From Bacteroidia bacterium (GTDB lineage: Bacteria; Bacteroidota; Bacteroidia; Bacteroidales; Dysgonomonadaceae), in NCBI GenBank assembly GCA_025999435.1, contig BNXH01000002.1, positions 1 to 64,000 on the forward strand: DNA of 64,000 nt, written 5' to 3'. Under the pieces are notes generated by a model that saw only the letters and a program-made list of their open reading frames with translations, was not told the origin of the DNA and made no database searches. Position 1 is the stretch's first letter, and each line of letters begins with the position of its first letter. The position numbers and the translations under genes are program-made. Shown here piece by piece: positions 1-7,196 of this stretch.

Positions 1-1
1 C

Positions 2-58
2 CAGATTGAACTCACGGGTGAGAGTGTGAGAAAAATGAAGGTAGGTAAAAACAAATAA
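2..58 (+). CDS. C-terminal tail of an IstB-like IS21 helper ATPase (partial)
   Basis: Only the last 18 codons are inside the window; the 5' part lies beyond position 1. The visible tail contains IELTGESVRK, which resembles the conserved C-terminal end of IstB, the AAA+ helper that directs IS21-family transposition. No catalytic motif is visible, so the call rests on the tail alone and on the terminal repeat-like sequence that follows it (72-126). It could also be an unrelated protein ending in a similar basic tail. Confidence 0.5.
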   Translation, partial: QIELTGESVRKMKVGKNK

Positions 59-587
59 ACTAAAATAGAAATGACCCCGTCGACCAGGATAATTTAGGGG
101 TAATCATAAAGTTTTTTCAGGGGTCAATTTAGATTTGGCACGAGGGGGCAACGCTCACTGGATTTTCCATACGGCTATATATAGCAAATTCTTTGATTCA
201 TTTCCATATAAACTTTTAATCGACTTGGTGTACTTTTGACTAAGGAATACAGTACAAGAATACATCTTTAAAATGATATGCTTTATTGTCAAAATATGAA
301 GGTTTTCGTATGTATTTGATATGTTTTTTCTGAAATATGGATTTTCTATGATTTGTGTGTTCCTCTATGCATCTACCGAATTCAATCCCCCTATTCAAGA
401 CACTTTGCTCCGCCCCCGTTATTTCTATAGACTACGTTGTATATATGATATATTTCTATCTAATGGTTATCTTCCTTTTTTTTTGTCAGGGAGAAGGTCG
501 CCCAGTGGTATATGAAAATGGAGAATAAATAGATAAGAATAGAGTCGAATGACTAAAATGTTACAGTAATGTTACAGTATCATAAAG
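59..587. other. IS21-like end sequence, then spacer without a gene
   Basis: Directly after the IstB tail, TGACCCC (72-78) is mirrored by AGGGGTCA (119-126), with a further AGGGGTAA-like copy near 97-103. Short repeated TGACCCC-type blocks are what one expects at an IS21-family terminus, so the element end probably falls between about 126 and 160. From about 160 to 587 the DNA is AT-rich. The only open stretch (321-515) has no recognisable protein features and I do not call it a gene. Confidence 0.4.
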
Positions 588-623
588 CAAAAACCGCCAT
601 AATCATTTGATTAATAGCGGTTT
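588..623 (-). terminator. Rho-independent terminator of the tRNA transcript
   Basis: AAACCGC (591-597) pairs with GCGGTTT (617-623) around an AT-rich loop. Read on the minus strand the stem is followed by a T-run, placing it 16 bp downstream of the tRNA-Leu 3' end. Confidence 0.7.
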
Positions 624-638
624 ATCTACTTAAAAAAG

Positions 639-722
639 TACTCGGAGCGGGACTTGAACCCGCACAACCGTTATGGTCACAAGATTTTAAGTCTTGCGTG
701 TCTACCATTCCACCATCCGAGC
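639..722 (-). tRNA. tRNA-Leu (anticodon TAA)
   Basis: On the minus strand the gene starts GCTCGGATGG and ends in TCCGAGT plus discriminator A. The anticodon arm is CAAGA-CTTAAAA-TCTTG, giving TAA. A long variable arm is present, as expected for a class II tRNA, and the T-arm GCGGG-TTCAAGT-CCCGC is intact. CCA is not encoded. It lies 8 bp downstream of tRNA-Gly, probably on the same transcript. Confidence 0.95.
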
Positions 723-730
723 AGCCTATG

Positions 731-803
<73 letters not shown>

Positions 804-861
804 ATTCTCTGCCAGAGAACCTATATTTGTCAGCACTATGACCATTCTCTTTTTGCGAGTG

Positions 862-892
862 CAAATGTAAAAAATGTTTTGCTTTCCACAAA
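862..892 (-). promoter_or_regulatory. Bacteroidota sigma-ABfr type promoter for the tRNA operon
   Basis: Read on the minus strand, TTTG (889-892) is followed after 19 bp by TACATTTG (862-869). This matches the -33 TTTG / -7 TAnnTTTG pattern. The -7 element is about 58 bp upstream of the tRNA-Gly 5' end. Confidence 0.7.
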
Positions 893-909
893 AGAATTTT
901 CGCTTAATT

Positions 910-1440
910 TCAATAATAAAATACTCTATATGCCGAGTTTCCTATGGAAGCGACGTAATACGTTTGCAGTTTTTCGGAAGAAACGCCTTCCATAACCTGC
1001 CCTGTTCCAAATATTATATCGTAAACAGATCCACATTTAGGACATTTGGCTGTACCGTCATTTGTAGGCACTACTCTGATACTTTCCAATCTTTCGTGAG
1101 GACAACATAGGTCAAAAGCCGCAAAGGGTGTTGGATTCAGGGTAGACCCCGTATTAATGATAAGTAATCCGGAATAACCAATATATTCGTTGCTTAAACG
1201 AGGTGCAATAAACGTTTGTACCCCCTTCACCCCTGCCAATTGTTTATCATACGCGTTCTTATCGGCAGCTTTTATATAGACACTCATACTGCCAATATTT
1301 GCCAAATTATGATCTACGAAACCTATATCAAACTTAAAATCTACAGGTTTTGCCGGAATTGTATACTTAGGCTCCTCCTTACCGCATGCCGAAAGAAGAA
1401 CGATTAACCCTGCTGCAAATATATATTTTATTGTTTTCAT
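910..1440 (-). CDS. Rieske-like [2Fe-2S] lipoprotein with an altered ligand set
   Basis: This 176-residue protein has a lipoprotein signal peptide: the hydrophobic segment ends in the lipobox LLSAC, with Cys19 lipidated, so it should sit in the envelope facing the periplasm. The C-terminal half has the two-box layout of a Rieske cluster domain: C113-P-H115 and, about 18 residues on, C133-P-K-C136-G-S. Canonical Rieske proteins have C-P-x-H in the second box; here the His position is Cys, giving a potential 3Cys-1His set. It lies 34 bp downstream of queG and just upstream of the tRNA genes on the same strand. The role is probably electron transfer; the partner is unknown. The lipoprotein call is firm, the cluster type is inference. 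Confidence 0.75.
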   Translation of the reverse strand: MKTIKYIFAAGLIVLLSACGKEEPKYTIPAKPVDFKFDIGFVDHNLANIGSMSVYIKAADKNAYDKQLAGVKGVQTFIAPRLSNEYIGYSGLLIINTGSTLNPTPFAAFDLCCPHERLESIRVVPTNDGTAKCPKCGSVYDIIFGTGQVMEGVSSEKLQTYYVASIGNSAYRVFYY

Positions 1441-1474
1441 CTTATTATTTAAAACGCCAATACCAGGCGAATTA

Positions 1475-2395
1475 TTATACTCTGTTTAATTTCAGAGCCT
1501 CCAGATTCCTCTTCAGTCCGGTATATTTAGCCCGTTTAACGGCCGAACCTTTAAATATCCGTTGATACTCTTCAACAGATAAATTATCGAGCTTATCGAA
1601 GGACAGATCCAGAAAGGCCTGCGAAGGGTTGAACTCTTCAGTCCTATGCGGCCGGGCATATTTATTCCACGGGCACACTTGCTGGCAAATATCGCATCCA
1701 TAAAATCTATTGCTAAGATTCGGCAGTACAGACTTATCTATATCACCCTTATTCTCTATCGTTTGATACGAAATACACTTGCTGGCATTGACCACTTTAG
1801 GACTTACGATGGCCTTAGTAGGGCATGCGTCGAGGCAGCGGGTACAGTTTCCACACGACAAATTCAGAGGTGTATCATATTCTAATGTCAAATCGATTAT
1901 CAATTCGCCCAAGAAAAAATAAGAACCCATCTTGGGTACAATCAATAATGAATTTTTCCCAATAAAGCCTAATCCCGCTTTCGCTGCCCAATAACGTTCC
2001 GGTACAGGGGCTGTGTCTACGAAACAACGTCCGTTTACAGTCGATTCAAAAGAACATATATAATCATATAATTTATTAAGCTTTTCTTTTACAACGTCGT
2101 GATAATCTTTCCCGTAAGCATAATATGCAAATTGCGGATGTTCTGCGGGTTGTTTTGTTTCGGGATAATAATTCAGCGCGACACAAACAACAGATCGGGC
2201 ATTCTCTACCAGCAATGCCGGATCAAGCCGTTTATCCTTGTTCCCCGCCATATAGTCCATATCGGCATGATACCCCGAAGCAATCCACTCGTTAAAGTGC
2301 TGCTGTTCCCCAACACTAACAGGTTCAGCCTTACAAATACCGCAAGCGTCAAAGCCAAGGCTGTATGCATATTCTTTTATTTGCCGTGATGTCAC
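1475..2395 (-). CDS. queG: Epoxyqueuosine reductase QueG
   Basis: QueG reduces epoxyqueuosine to queuosine in the wobble base of tRNA-Asp, -Asn, -His and -Tyr, using cobalamin and two [4Fe-4S] clusters in the cytoplasm. The 306-residue protein carries FVDTAPVPER with the conserved Asp near residue 127. Two ferredoxin-type clusters follow: C181-x2-C184-x2-C187-x3-CP (191) and C234-x2-C237-x3-CP (241), plus C207. The length is somewhat shorter than E. coli QueG, which has an additional C-terminal region. The start overlaps the stop of the upstream membrane-protein gene by 4 bp, implying translational coupling. Confidence 0.93.
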   Translation of the reverse strand: MTSRQIKEYAYSLGFDACGICKAEPVSVGEQQHFNEWIASGYHADMDYMAGNKDKRLDPALLVENARSVVCVALNYYPETKQPAEHPQFAYYAYGKDYHDVVKEKLNKLYDYICSFESTVNGRCFVDTAPVPERYWAAKAGLGFIGKNSLLIVPKMGSYFFLGELIIDLTLEYDTPLNLSCGNCTRCLDACPTKAIVSPKVVNASKCISYQTIENKGDIDKSVLPNLSNRFYGCDICQQVCPWNKYARPHRTEEFNPSQAFLDLSFDKLDNLSVEEYQRIFKGSAVKRAKYTGLKRNLEALKLNRV

Positions 2396-2979
2396 TTCTG
2401 ATATTTATCAACTCTTTTTACACCATACGAATCGAAAGCTACAGGATCTATGTATATTTCTTCCTTCGTATTCTTGTTACGGAAAATAACAAAATCGTGA
2501 TCTTTAAACCAGCCGTCTTTCGCTTCTTTTGTCTTATTGCTTCCAAACAGGTATAGCTTTCCCTTCTTCGGCTTAGCCTCCCATTCGCTATTCAGGTACA
2601 TCCGTGTCAGGTAATTGCCTATTGCCGCCGAAAAAGCCGCATAACCTTCATAATTGGCCAATCCTGCGACAAATGTCTTTTGAGGATCACTTTCAATTAC
2701 TCTCCCCGAAAAATCGAGAGCTTTAGCCGTCATCTCCTGAGAAAAATCAACGATCATATCTATATCGATCTTTTTGTCCAACTCTTCATCGTTAGGCAAA
2801 TTCTCATTGATATATTTTGCAAAAGCTTCATCCTTCACTTCATATGTTTTCCGTCCCCCTCCATCTTCATATTTGACAGCCATACGATATATATTTCCCT
2901 TCATTAAAAAAAGGAATCCCAGTACTATAAGAAGACTGGCTGCTATCCGTATAAACGTCGCTTTACTATTTTTCTTCAT
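2392..2979 (-). CDS. Single-pass membrane protein of unknown function
   Basis: The 195-residue product has a short basic N-terminus (KKNSK), one hydrophobic segment at about residues 10-28 and a mostly hydrophilic extracytoplasmic part. I recognise no family. It is the first gene of a probable minus-strand operon with queG (4-bp overlap) and the Rieske-like lipoprotein. Its ATG sits exactly at the edge of a 199-bp repeat (2978-3176) whose other copy lies at the same distance from another gene, so its promoter or 5' leader is probably supplied by that repeat. Confidence 0.7.
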   Translation of the reverse strand: MKKNSKATFIRIAASLLIVLGFLFLMKGNIYRMAVKYEDGGGRKTYEVKDEAFAKYINENLPNDEELDKKIDIDMIVDFSQEMTAKALDFSGRVIESDPQKTFVAGLANYEGYAAFSAAIGNYLTRMYLNSEWEAKPKKGKLYLFGSNKTKEAKDGWFKDHDFVIFRNKNTKEEIYIDPVAFDSYGVKRVDKYQK

Positions 2980-3176
2980 TAGAGTTTATATTTAATAAAA
3001 GATTATTCTATTTATTTACAGGTGTTTATACATAGTTGATTTTTTAACCACAGAGTCGCGCCGAGTTAAATATCACGGAGTTACACCGTGATACACCGTG
3101 AACCATAACTCCGCACGACTCTGTGGTTAATTTATTGTTTATGAAATCCATAAATCTTTATTCTATATAATATCTA
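2978..3176 (-). repeat. 199-bp complex palindromic repeat, copy 1
   Basis: This block is nearly identical, in inverted orientation, to 52706-52903: only a handful of substitutions and one 1-nt length difference over 199 nt. It contains nested palindromes: TTAACCACAGAG paired with CTCTGTGGTTAA and an inner CGGAGTTA/TAACTCCG type arm with two CACGGTG units. It ends at the start codon of the leftward gene at 2979, so that gene reads out of it. The spacer 2980-3894 otherwise contains only repeats and the prophage end. Confidence 0.9.
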
Positions 3177-3182
3177 GTCAAC

Positions 3183-3669
3183 AGTTATCAGCCAACAACT
3201 TGTACCTCGTATCTCGTCTACTCGTAATTTTTTAACTAAAATGTAACAAACCTCTACAGTTATTTTTTAGCCGTTAGCTGATAGCTTTTAGCCGTTAGCC
3301 CTTGCTCGCGCGGCTATCCTCTTTGTCATCCTGACCGCAGGGAAGGATCCCGATCCCCGAGAGACAGGAGATGCTTCCTGTCGTCAGCATGACAAACCCG
3401 ATAAAACATATACGACAATACATAATAATCTGTACTTATTTTAACTAAAAAGTAACAAACCTCTACTGTTATCAGTCAACAACTCGTACCTCGTATCTCG
3501 TCTACTCGTAATTTTTTTAACTAAAATGTAACAAAACTCTACAGTTATTTTTTAGCCGATAGCCGATAGCCCTTGCTCGCGCGGCTATCCTCTTTGTCAT
3601 CCTGACCGCAGGGAAGGATCCCGATCCCCGAGAGACAGGAGATGCTTCCTGTCGTCAGCATGACAAACC
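3183..3669. repeat. Tandem duplication carrying a REP-like GTCAT palindrome
   Basis: Two units of about 200 bp (3183-3398 and 3467-3669) share the order: CTCGTATCTCGTCTACTCG, TTTAACTAAAATGTAACAAA, an AGCCGATAGCC-type word, CTTGCTCGCGCGGCTATCC, then a palindrome opening CTTTGTCATCCTGACC and closing GTCAGCATGACAAA. The same palindrome half recurs at 50931. No coding potential is visible. Confidence 0.85.
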
Positions 3670-3810
3670 GGAATTTAACTAAAATGTAACAAACTCCACA
3701 CTTATTTTTTAGCTATTAAAAGGGGCAGTTCAAATAGTATAAATTATAAGAGAGACAGCCCAAACCCGTAAAACCTTTATCTATAAATGGATTGCACGAA
3801 ATTATAAATA

Positions 3811-3836
3811 ATTATTGAACAGAACAAATCGTACAA
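3811..3836 (+). repeat. Candidate left prophage end with transposase site
   Basis: ATTAT (3811-3815) could be the left target duplication. TG at 3816 would be the first prophage bases, and CAAATCGTACAA (3825-3836) is the inverse of a site at the right end. This is inferred from symmetry only. Confidence 0.5.
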
Positions 3837-3894
3837 CGGCTTTAAACTTGGTGGAGTTTACTTTAAACTTTCGACCTTTGTTTAATGCTGTTTT

Positions 3895-4161
3895 TTAATT
3901 ACCCTTTAAACTTGATTTAAAACTGTTTTCTTTCTTTGCAATGGCTTTAAATTGGATGCGGCGGACGTCGCCGGATGATTGGGTTTCGGTTTGAGCTATT
4001 ATAATGCGGCTGTCGACGTATGGGAACGCCGCGAGATCGTCTTTATCTAGTTTCGATTTGGAAACAGGAATGAGGCTTTTATTTGCCTCGTATAGTGCCG
4101 TGAGTGATGTATATGTAGCGATCTTTAACGGCTTTTGTTGAATAAAAACAAATACTTTCAT
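3895..4161 (-). CDS. Small hypothetical phage protein at the left end
   Basis: The 88-residue soluble protein starts MKVFVFIQQKPLKIATY and has a basic C-terminal tail (FKSSLKGN). No family is recognised. It is the outermost gene of the leftward operon that begins with the repressor, and lies 53 bp beyond the DUF4236-type gene. In Mu-like prophages this position usually holds genes expressed during lysogeny, so a cargo or exclusion role is possible but unproven. Confidence 0.55.
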   Translation of the reverse strand: MKVFVFIQQKPLKIATYTSLTALYEANKSLIPVSKSKLDKDDLAAFPYVDSRIIIAQTETQSSGDVRRIQFKAIAKKENSFKSSLKGN

Positions 4162-4214
4162 ATTCGCAAAATATTTTTATATTATGCAAATATAATATAT
4201 TATTTTATCAGAAA

Positions 4215-4454
4215 TCAGATTATCCACAACAAAAAAGAACCGACAATCAATATGACAAAATAGAGCATACAGCCACTATTTGACACTTTCTTTCTATGAT
4301 AAAAACCCCCTTTGTATATACTGCTATATACTCCTTTTTTACCTACATTTATTTTTGCACCTTTAGGCCCGACAGATATGCTTGGACCACTTTTACTAAT
4401 ATTCAAGTTTATTCCCGGTGCGATTTTAGTTCTTTTCCTATATGATAATCCCAT
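4215..4454 (-). CDS. DUF4236-type protein with C-terminal membrane anchor
   Basis: The 79-residue protein has the DUF4236 signature in its N-terminal half: RKRTKIAPGINLNISKSG followed by SISVGPKGAKINVGKKG, a glycine-spaced repeat common to many bacterial proteins of unknown function. Residues 62-79 form a hydrophobic segment (MLYFVILIVGSFLLWII), so it is probably anchored in the inner membrane. It lies 15 bp after the secreted-protein gene in the repressor operon. A membrane protein expressed in the lysogen suggests superinfection exclusion or envelope modification, but only as inference. Confidence 0.7.
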   Translation of the reverse strand: MGLSYRKRTKIAPGINLNISKSGPSISVGPKGAKINVGKKGVYSSIYKGGFYHRKKVSNSGCMLYFVILIVGSFLLWII

Positions 4455-4469
4455 AGCATTACTTTTTTT

Positions 4470-5012
4470 TTACATATGTGTTATTTCGATATATGCATTA
4501 TTTTTCGATACAATAAATAAACCTATTCTGTCAGGGGCTTGATAATTATATACCCATTCATTCGGCTTCAAGTCTTTTGTTTGTAATCTAGTACCCCAAT
4601 ATGAAATAAACAACTTTAATACAGCGTCAAAAGAGCCAGTTATCTTGACCTTATTAATAATAAATTCCCCTGAATCATCAGCCGGGTCACTCACAGAATA
4701 GTCTAGTTTTAATTGCAAAGGTTTCCCTTTACTAACTTTTTCAGAAACAATGCTTATAATGTGATCGTTATCATAATCTTGCGTCTTTTCAGTCATTCCC
4801 ATATATTCATCTAAGTAACCGATAAGGCTTTGATGGGAAGCGTTAAACCCTAAGTCTCCGCAAAATATTGTCAAATATTCATGATAAGCAATGTCTTTCG
4901 ACATCATTTTCATTTGAGAGCGCCTGTAATCACGTATATCAGAATCGTTTTCTTGTGAAAACACTGTTATAGACAATAAAATGAGGAAAATAAAGATTAA
5001 ATTTTTTTTCAT
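4470..5012 (-). CDS. Secreted hypothetical protein, lysogeny cargo
   Basis: The 180-residue product starts with a classical signal peptide (KKNLIFIFLILLSITVFSQ, cleavage probably before Gln-Glu). The mature part is mixed charge and ends in a region with WGTRLQTKDLKPNEWVYNY. I recognise no family. The start is 7 bp from the end of the preceding frameshifted gene, so it is part of the repressor transcript. A phage gene with a Bacteroidota export signal in the lysogeny operon is a good lysogenic-conversion candidate; codon and base use appears host-like. Confidence 0.65.
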   Translation of the reverse strand: MKKNLIFIFLILLSITVFSQENDSDIRDYRRSQMKMMSKDIAYHEYLTIFCGDLGFNASHQSLIGYLDEYMGMTEKTQDYDNDHIISIVSEKVSKGKPLQLKLDYSVSDPADDSGEFIINKVKITGSFDAVLKLFISYWGTRLQTKDLKPNEWVYNYQAPDRIGLFIVSKNNAYIEITHM

Positions 5013-5018
5013 AATAGA

Positions 5019-5278
5019 TTAGTAACGTCTAATTAAACCAATTACAAGCCCCATACCGTATATTTCATCTTTAGGTATATGGAAATCTTTATATAATTCG
5101 CCGTTTTCAGACCTGCATAGAATAGTATCTTTAGCGTCATATATTCGCTTTATAACAATGCCCTGAACTGATCTTCGGCAACCTGCAATACAGGTATATT
5201 TTCTATATTTTGGGCACTAGATACGGACTTAGATACGGACTTAGGTACGGATTTTTCTTTAGTTGTTGACTTTTCCAT
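5019..5278 (-). pseudogene. Small repressor-operon gene interrupted by a frameshift
   Basis: ATG at 5278 opens a 42-codon frame (MEKSTTKEKSVPKSVSKSVS and on) that stops near 5150. The -1 frame is open across the same region and continues with GIVIKRIYDAKD and SENGELYKDFHIPKDEIYG to a stop at 5019-5021, 7 bp before the next start. Together they would make a protein of about 86 residues. The second frame has no good start codon of its own. Either the gene is broken by a 1-nt indel near 5160, or it is expressed by recoding; I see no canonical slippery heptamer in the right phase. Confidence 0.55.
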
Positions 5279-5297
5279 TGTTTGTATGTTAAGATAT

Positions 5298-6068
5298 TTA
5301 CAATTTGCTGATTTTACTACTGTGATTGCGCTCTATTTTGCCTAATACAAGGTAAAGATGCAATATTTCGTCGATAGGGACTTCAAAGGGTTCATGAATC
5401 AATTGACCTCTGAAGGGGCCGTCATCCCACTTCTCCATATTGGTAGAACAGGCTATCCAGCATGTTTTATCCTCAATATTTTGCTTCAACCTCTTTATTA
5501 CGCGATATTCAGAGGTCTCCACAACGTAGTCATTACCAGGTATTATCAGACGCTTATTATTCACTTCCTTGATAGCGATCAGGGAACCGGCCCGGTAGTC
5601 GGGGAACATGCTGTCGCCATGCACGGCCATGACCGCCGTAGCGTCCTGGAAGAAGTCGCCGGCGTCGACCAGCTCAACCGGATATATATCGTTATTCATA
5701 TCTGCTACAACCTGTGTGCCCGCCTGTACGATGGCATCGAAGAACGGTATTAATTTACGTTCAGGTAGAACAGTTTCCTCGACAACTTTGTTTTCGGGTT
5801 CGGATATTATATCCGAACCCGAATTATCTATATCATATTCTTTTACTTCCGGCTTTTTCTCTGATCTTAGCATCTCACCTTGACCCGTTAAGAGCCAATT
5901 CTTGTCAATTTGTTCACATTTTGAAAACAACAAATCATAATCTATTGAATTTCTTTTATACCAATTAGATAAAGTTGATTTGCTTATGCCAAGAAAATCA
6001 GCTAGTTCTTTATCGGATGCTAAATAATTAGATTGCTTAACTCTATTGAGAATCAATTCTTTATTCAT
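5298..6068 (-). CDS. Phage repressor (HTH plus S24/LexA-like peptidase)
   Basis: Master lysogeny repressor of 256 residues. Residues 1-62 form a CI-type helix-turn-helix (DKELADFLGISKSTLSNWYK). Residues 107-256 form an S24 autoprotease/dimerisation domain with nucleophile Ser153 in GDSM and the general base Lys192 in YRVIKRL. A116-G117 in IVQAGTQ is the likely self-cleavage site, so it should be inducible through RecA. I chose ATG at 6066-6068; a longer frame would begin with TTG ten codons earlier. The upstream region has two 17-bp operator-like repeats, and a third lies inside this gene. It heads a leftward operon of small cargo genes. Confidence 0.9.
   Translation of the reverse strand: MNKELILNRVKQSNYLASDKELADFLGISKSTLSNWYKRNSIDYDLLFSKCEQIDKNWLLTGQGEMLRSEKKPEVKEYDIDNSGSDIISEPENKVVEETVLPERKLIPFFDAIVQAGTQVVADMNNDIYPVELVDAGDFFQDATAVMAVHGDSMFPDYRAGSLIAIKEVNNKRLIIPGNDYVVETSEYRVIKRLKQNIEDKTCWIACSTNMEKWDDGPFRGQLIHEPFEVPIDEILHLYLVLGKIERNHSSKISKL
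5912..5928 (-). promoter_or_regulatory. Intragenic repressor-operator copy
   Basis: GTTCACATTTTGAAAAC within the repressor gene is the exact reverse complement of GTTTTCAAAATGTGAAC in the divergent control region (6112-6128). A perfect 17-bp match at about 190 bp is unlikely by chance and suggests a third repressor site usable for looping or autoregulation. Confidence 0.55.
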
Positions 6069-6072
6069 AAAA

Positions 6073-6136
6073 GTTTTAGATATGTGAACTTTTAACAATT
6101 AAAAGTATATAGTTTTCAAAATGTGAACTATATTTG
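6073..6136. promoter_or_regulatory. Divergent early control region: two operators and early promoter
   Basis: GTTTTAGATATGTGAAC (6073-6089) and GTTTTCAAAATGTGAAC (6112-6128) are 17-bp direct repeats, 14 of 17 identical, with partial dyad symmetry (GTT..CA....TG..AAC in the second copy). TATATTTG (6129-6136), a match to the Bacteroidota -7 element, abuts the second repeat and would drive the rightward early genes. Repressor binding there would block early transcription. The leftward promoter was not resolved. Confidence 0.65.
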
Positions 6137-6166
6137 TACCAATATAAATACAAAGATATTAAAATT

Positions 6167-6376
6167 ATGGAATTGACAAATCTTTTGAAATTCAAACAAC
6201 ACGGTGATGCGGTGCGTATTGCGTCGATCGTAAACAAAAAAAGGTGCGAGCGTGGAGAAAAGGCATATTCTGCCGAAGCCATACGCAAAATGCTGAACGG
6301 TACACGCACGATGAATGTAGAAGTAGCTGAAATAGCTGAACGTTACTACGAGGCGCAAAGCGCAATTATGAACTGA
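6167..6376 (+). CDS. Early phage regulator (Ner/Cro-like position)
   Basis: The 69-residue basic protein has a helical region (YSAEAIRKMLNGTRTMN) that reads like the recognition part of an HTH, similar to small phage anti-repressors. ATG at 6167 was chosen because the upstream in-frame TTG lies in the promoter's -7 box. It is the first gene of the rightward early operon, directly opposite the repressor, which is where Mu carries ner. The likely function is shutting down repressor and early promoters; the family assignment is by position and HTH resemblance only. Confidence 0.65.
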   Translation: MELTNLLKFKQHGDAVRIASIVNKKRCERGEKAYSAEAIRKMLNGTRTMNVEVAEIAERYYEAQSAIMN

Positions 6377-6407
6377 AACTATTGTTTAACCAATCAACCA
6401 ACCAATT

Positions 6408-6806
6408 ATGAGGACAACAACAACAACAATCTGGCGCACAAAAGAAATCAATATCCTGCGCAAACATTACCCGGACATGGGTATACTGACAGCGAAGCTG
6501 AATAAATCAGCCTATAAGATCAACAAGAAAGCCGGAGAACTGGGACTGATGACAGTGAACAGTAAACAGTCAGCAGTGAACAGTAAACGGGCGTACACTA
6601 AACATCAAACCATACGCTGCAAGCTCTATGAACCGAAGCACAGGCCTATAGCGGAAATAGAAGCCGAAATAGCACGGGTAGAGGATGAGATAAGCAAAGG
6701 GATAGATATCGGGCCTGCATGGAACAACGCAATACAGCAATATAACGCATTGTGCACAGAATACGACCGGGCATTGGGTAAAACGGGACGAAAAACAGTT
6801 GAATGA
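6408..6806 (+). CDS. Early phage protein with SANT/Myb-like N-terminus
   Basis: The 132-residue protein begins with IWRTKEINILRKHYPDMG, a Trp-containing helix pattern like SANT/Myb-type or HTH DNA-binding modules in Bacteroidota phages. The C-terminal half (AEIEAEIARVEDEI) is likely helical. Between them, residues about 49-62 (TVNSKQSAVNSKRAYT) are encoded by a direct repeat of CAGTGAACAGTAAAC type, the same word family found in spacers elsewhere, apparently inserted in frame. It overlaps the next ORF by ATGA. Function unknown, probably DNA binding. Confidence 0.6.
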   Translation: MRTTTTTIWRTKEINILRKHYPDMGILTAKLNKSAYKINKKAGELGLMTVNSKQSAVNSKRAYTKHQTIRCKLYEPKHRPIAEIEAEIARVEDEISKGIDIGPAWNNAIQQYNALCTEYDRALGKTGRKTVE

Positions 6807-6976
6807 TGAAAGCAAATGAACTTGTCAAAGGGAAGCAATACCGCTATACTGCCGGATGCGATCCGGTTGTAGTGACTTACCTGTACGAAACTTTTAACGG
6901 ATACATGTTCGAGGCTAACGGAGTGAAGAATCCGCTAAACATAATGACAGTAAAACTTTATATCGAAGAATTATGA
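6803..6976 (+). CDS. 57-residue early phage protein, paralogue of the 7516 gene
   Basis: Starts with ATGATG overlapping the previous stop (ATGA) and ends overlapping the next start (ATGA), a tightly coupled arrangement that supports translation. The product contains LVKGKQYRYTAG near its start, matching the LKEGQYYYYNGD layout of the protein at 7516-7692, so the two look like diverged paralogues of a small SH3-like or beta-rich fold. No function is known. Confidence 0.6.
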   Translation: MMKANELVKGKQYRYTAGCDPVVVTYLYETFNGYMFEANGVKNPLNIMTVKLYIEEL

Positions 6977-7191
6977 GAGCTAAACTAATCATTGCCGGCT
7001 GGCTGCTATCTCTGTTCCTGATGGCAACGAATAATATAGTATTGGGTGTGGTGGCGTTGGGTATATTTGGGTGTATGTCGTACCTGATGAACCGGTTCCG
7101 GCGGGAAGTGGCCCGTGAGGTTATCCGGATGGAACGACGGGTAATGTGTGCTGCATACCGGCTCAACAAATTATTGAATAAATATATATAA
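6973..7191 (+). CDS. Small membrane protein, early operon
   Basis: The 72-residue protein has two closely spaced hydrophobic segments (about residues 4-18 and 21-38, LIIAGWLLSLFLMA and IVLGVVALGIFG) and a basic amphipathic C-terminal tail rich in Arg (FRREVAREVIRMERR). It overlaps the previous gene by 4 bp. Small early membrane proteins in phages can affect superinfection or host takeover, but nothing here identifies a function. Confidence 0.6.
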   Translation: MRAKLIIAGWLLSLFLMATNNIVLGVVALGIFGCMSYLMNRFRREVAREVIRMERRVMCAAYRLNKLLNKYI

Positions 7192-7196
7192 AAAAA

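Noticed and set aside
321..515. 64-residue open frame near the left edge
   Set aside because: Composition is Phe/Tyr/Arg-rich without domain, weak start context, and it lies in AT-rich spacer between an IS end and the tRNA terminator.
3183..3669. CRISPR-like array
   Set aside because: Only two long units with few differences and no regular short repeat/spacer pattern.
5019..5278. CCCAAAA as slippery heptamer for the split gene
   Set aside because: The heptamer is present but its codon phase is XX-XYY-YZ, not the X-XXY-YYZ needed for -1 slippage.
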